Of a stretch of 14,264 nucleotides of DNA, positions 13,378-14,264 are shown piece after piece (position 1 is the first letter of the stretch; each line of letters opens with the position of its first letter). The notes under the pieces are model-generated. The model ran no database searches. It saw only the letters and a list, made by a program, of their open reading frames with translations, and had not been told where the DNA came from. Source of the stretch: Candidatus Mnemosynella bozhongmuii (lineage in GTDB: Archaea; Halobacteriota; Archaeoglobi; Mnemosynellales; Mnemosynellaceae); contig JACIWD010000147.1 in assembly GCA_014361165.1 (NCBI GenBank), forward strand, positions 1 through 14,264, written 5' to 3'. A program made the position numbers and the translations under genes.

Positions 13378-14264
13378 TTGGACATGTTCGGATCCGCTAA
13401 GACGAAAATTGCATTACTTTTAGTCCTGGTTGCACTGACTCTCGGATGCGTGCAGAATCCATCTGAGAATTCGACAAAGGAGATAAACCCTGAAATGCTC
13501 GGAATAAAGATATACGCTGACAAGGAAGTGTACATCAGGGAGCCCGTTACGATTATCGTCGAGAACGTCGGAAACATGACTATAAAGATTAAACCGAAGA
13601 TTCCGTGGGAGATTTGCAGCGGCGAAGGATGCTTAAAAATCGAGCAATCATCCGTAGCTTTCGGCATAAAGAAGAACGGATTCGAATCTTGGGAATGGAT
13701 TGTCATAGAGCCGGGAGGCGTAGTGTTGTGGACGTATCCTTCGCTAAAGCCGGGAGAATACTTCGTAAGGTTATCGGAAAATGCCGTCGTAGCAGCTGAC
13801 GGGAAGAGCTACAGCGTGAAGGCATCGTATAAATTCAAAGTTTCCGGAGAAGAGCCCGGGTTAGAGATCGGGAGGCTGCGCCTACTCGAACGTCAGTCGA
13901 AGTTCGGAGACATAAACCTGAGCGACTCGGAAATTCTTGCTGAAGGAGCCGTCACTGAAGATGGCACGGGAGTGAGCCTGGTTTTCTCAATCGAACCTCC
14001 CTTGAATTTGAATGAGCCGATGAATCTGCACGTGAGAAGTGATCTCGGTTCAGTTAGAGTAGCGCTGCACTCAACCTCAAGCAGCTGGTATACCATCGAG
14101 ATTAGCAACTTCGTAAACAAGACTCAGAGAGCCGTCGATGTGACGGAGAGACTCTTCAAGGAGCCCATAAACGTGAGCATCACGATCTCAAAAGAGAGCA
14201 TAGCAGTTGAGAACGCCGACACTGGAGAGAGGATGACGCTGCGACCTTCAGAGGACTGGTTAAG
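13378..14264 (+). CDS. Putative secreted lipoprotein with beta-sandwich domains (3' end outside window)
   Basis: The frame is open from the TTG at 13378 (or ATG at 13384) to the last base, at least 295 codons. The N-terminus has lysines followed by IALLLVLVALTLGC, a lipoprotein signal peptide with lipobox LTLGC and the lipid-carrying Cys at about residue 24. The linker QNPSENSTKE follows, so the protein is anchored outside the membrane. Residues of about 40-150 (IKIYADKEVYIREPVTIIVE, NVGNMTIKIKP, then WEWIVIEPGG and LKPGEYFVRLS) have the layout of an immunoglobulin-like beta sandwich, similar to BsuPI-type domains; this is inference. The remainder is again beta-rich, with N-glycosylation-type sequons such as NMT, NLS, NKT and NVS. 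Codon choice (TCG, ACG, GTA) is more mixed than in the housekeeping genes. Function unknown. Confidence 0.8.
   Translation, partial: MDMFGSAKTKIALLLVLVALTLGCVQNPSENSTKEINPEMLGIKIYADKEVYIREPVTIIVENVGNMTIKIKPKIPWEICSGEGCLKIEQSSVAFGIKKNGFESWEWIVIEPGGVVLWTYPSLKPGEYFVRLSENAVVAADGKSYSVKASYKFKVSGEEPGLEIGRLRLLERQSKFGDINLSDSEILAEGAVTEDGTGVSLVFSIEPPLNLNEPMNLHVRSDLGSVRVALHSTSSSWYTIEISNFVNKTQRAVDVTERLFKEPINVSITISKESIAVENADTGERMTLRPSEDWL

Noticed and set aside
13337..13420. Short plus-strand leader frames (ATG at 13337, 13344 and 13371)
   Set aside because: They encode fewer than 30 residues without character. The ATG at 13371 abuts the ribosome binding site but ends after a few codons. I could not support a leader peptide.

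Overview
This window comes from a euryarchaeal chromosome, most like Archaeoglobi or a neighbouring class. The evidence is the set of archaeal-type genes: sn-glycerol-1-phosphate dehydrogenase for archaeal lipids, archaeal ProRS with a C-terminal Cys cluster, ribosomal protein uS15 in its long archaeal form, the FtsZ2 paralogue, a GAN/RecJ-like DHH protein, and KEOPS Pcc1. The promoters are TATA-type box A elements, the strong ribosome binding sites match the AGGAGGTGATC complement of 16S rRNA, and AGA/AGG arginine codons dominate. The all-GC acceptor and anticodon stems of the tRNA fit a thermophile. The serine-tRNA ligase is the rare 'methanogenic' type 2, so a methanogen or methanogen-related lineage remains possible.

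Layout. 1-3343: the 3' end of an FKBP-type prolyl isomerase meets a convergent pair (glycerol-1-phosphate dehydrogenase, then UPF0179). Divergent from that pair is a plus-strand run of DUF63 membrane protein, SpoIIM-like membrane protein and ProRS. 4750-7213: a small helical protein of unknown function and a TtuA/NcsA-type tRNA thiolase diverge from a single box A. FtsZ2 lies on the minus strand, convergent with the thiolase. 7214-7383 is a divergent promoter region with a 12-bp inverted repeat made of two box A elements, plus a perfect 9-bp hairpin in the ftsZ2 leader. 7420-10856 is a tight plus-strand operon, uS15 / GAN-like DHH protein / Pcc1 / type-2 SerRS, with overlaps of a few bases or a 1-nt gap. 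A tRNA-Ile(GAU) gene follows at 10913-10987.

After the tRNA the window changes character. From about 10990 it holds two hypothetical membrane proteins on the minus strand, two stretches that read like broken genes (11763-12013 and 12655-13273, the latter passing through all three minus frames), and a lipoprotein on the plus strand that runs off the end of the window. No mobile element ends, CRISPR repeats or rRNA were seen.

The first 11 kb is information processing (translation, tRNA modification, replication/repair), cell division and lipid synthesis. I did not find a clearly novel multi-gene system. The parts most worth a second look are the symmetric divergent promoters, the ftsZ2 leader hairpin, the type-2 SerRS placement and the decayed region after the tRNA.
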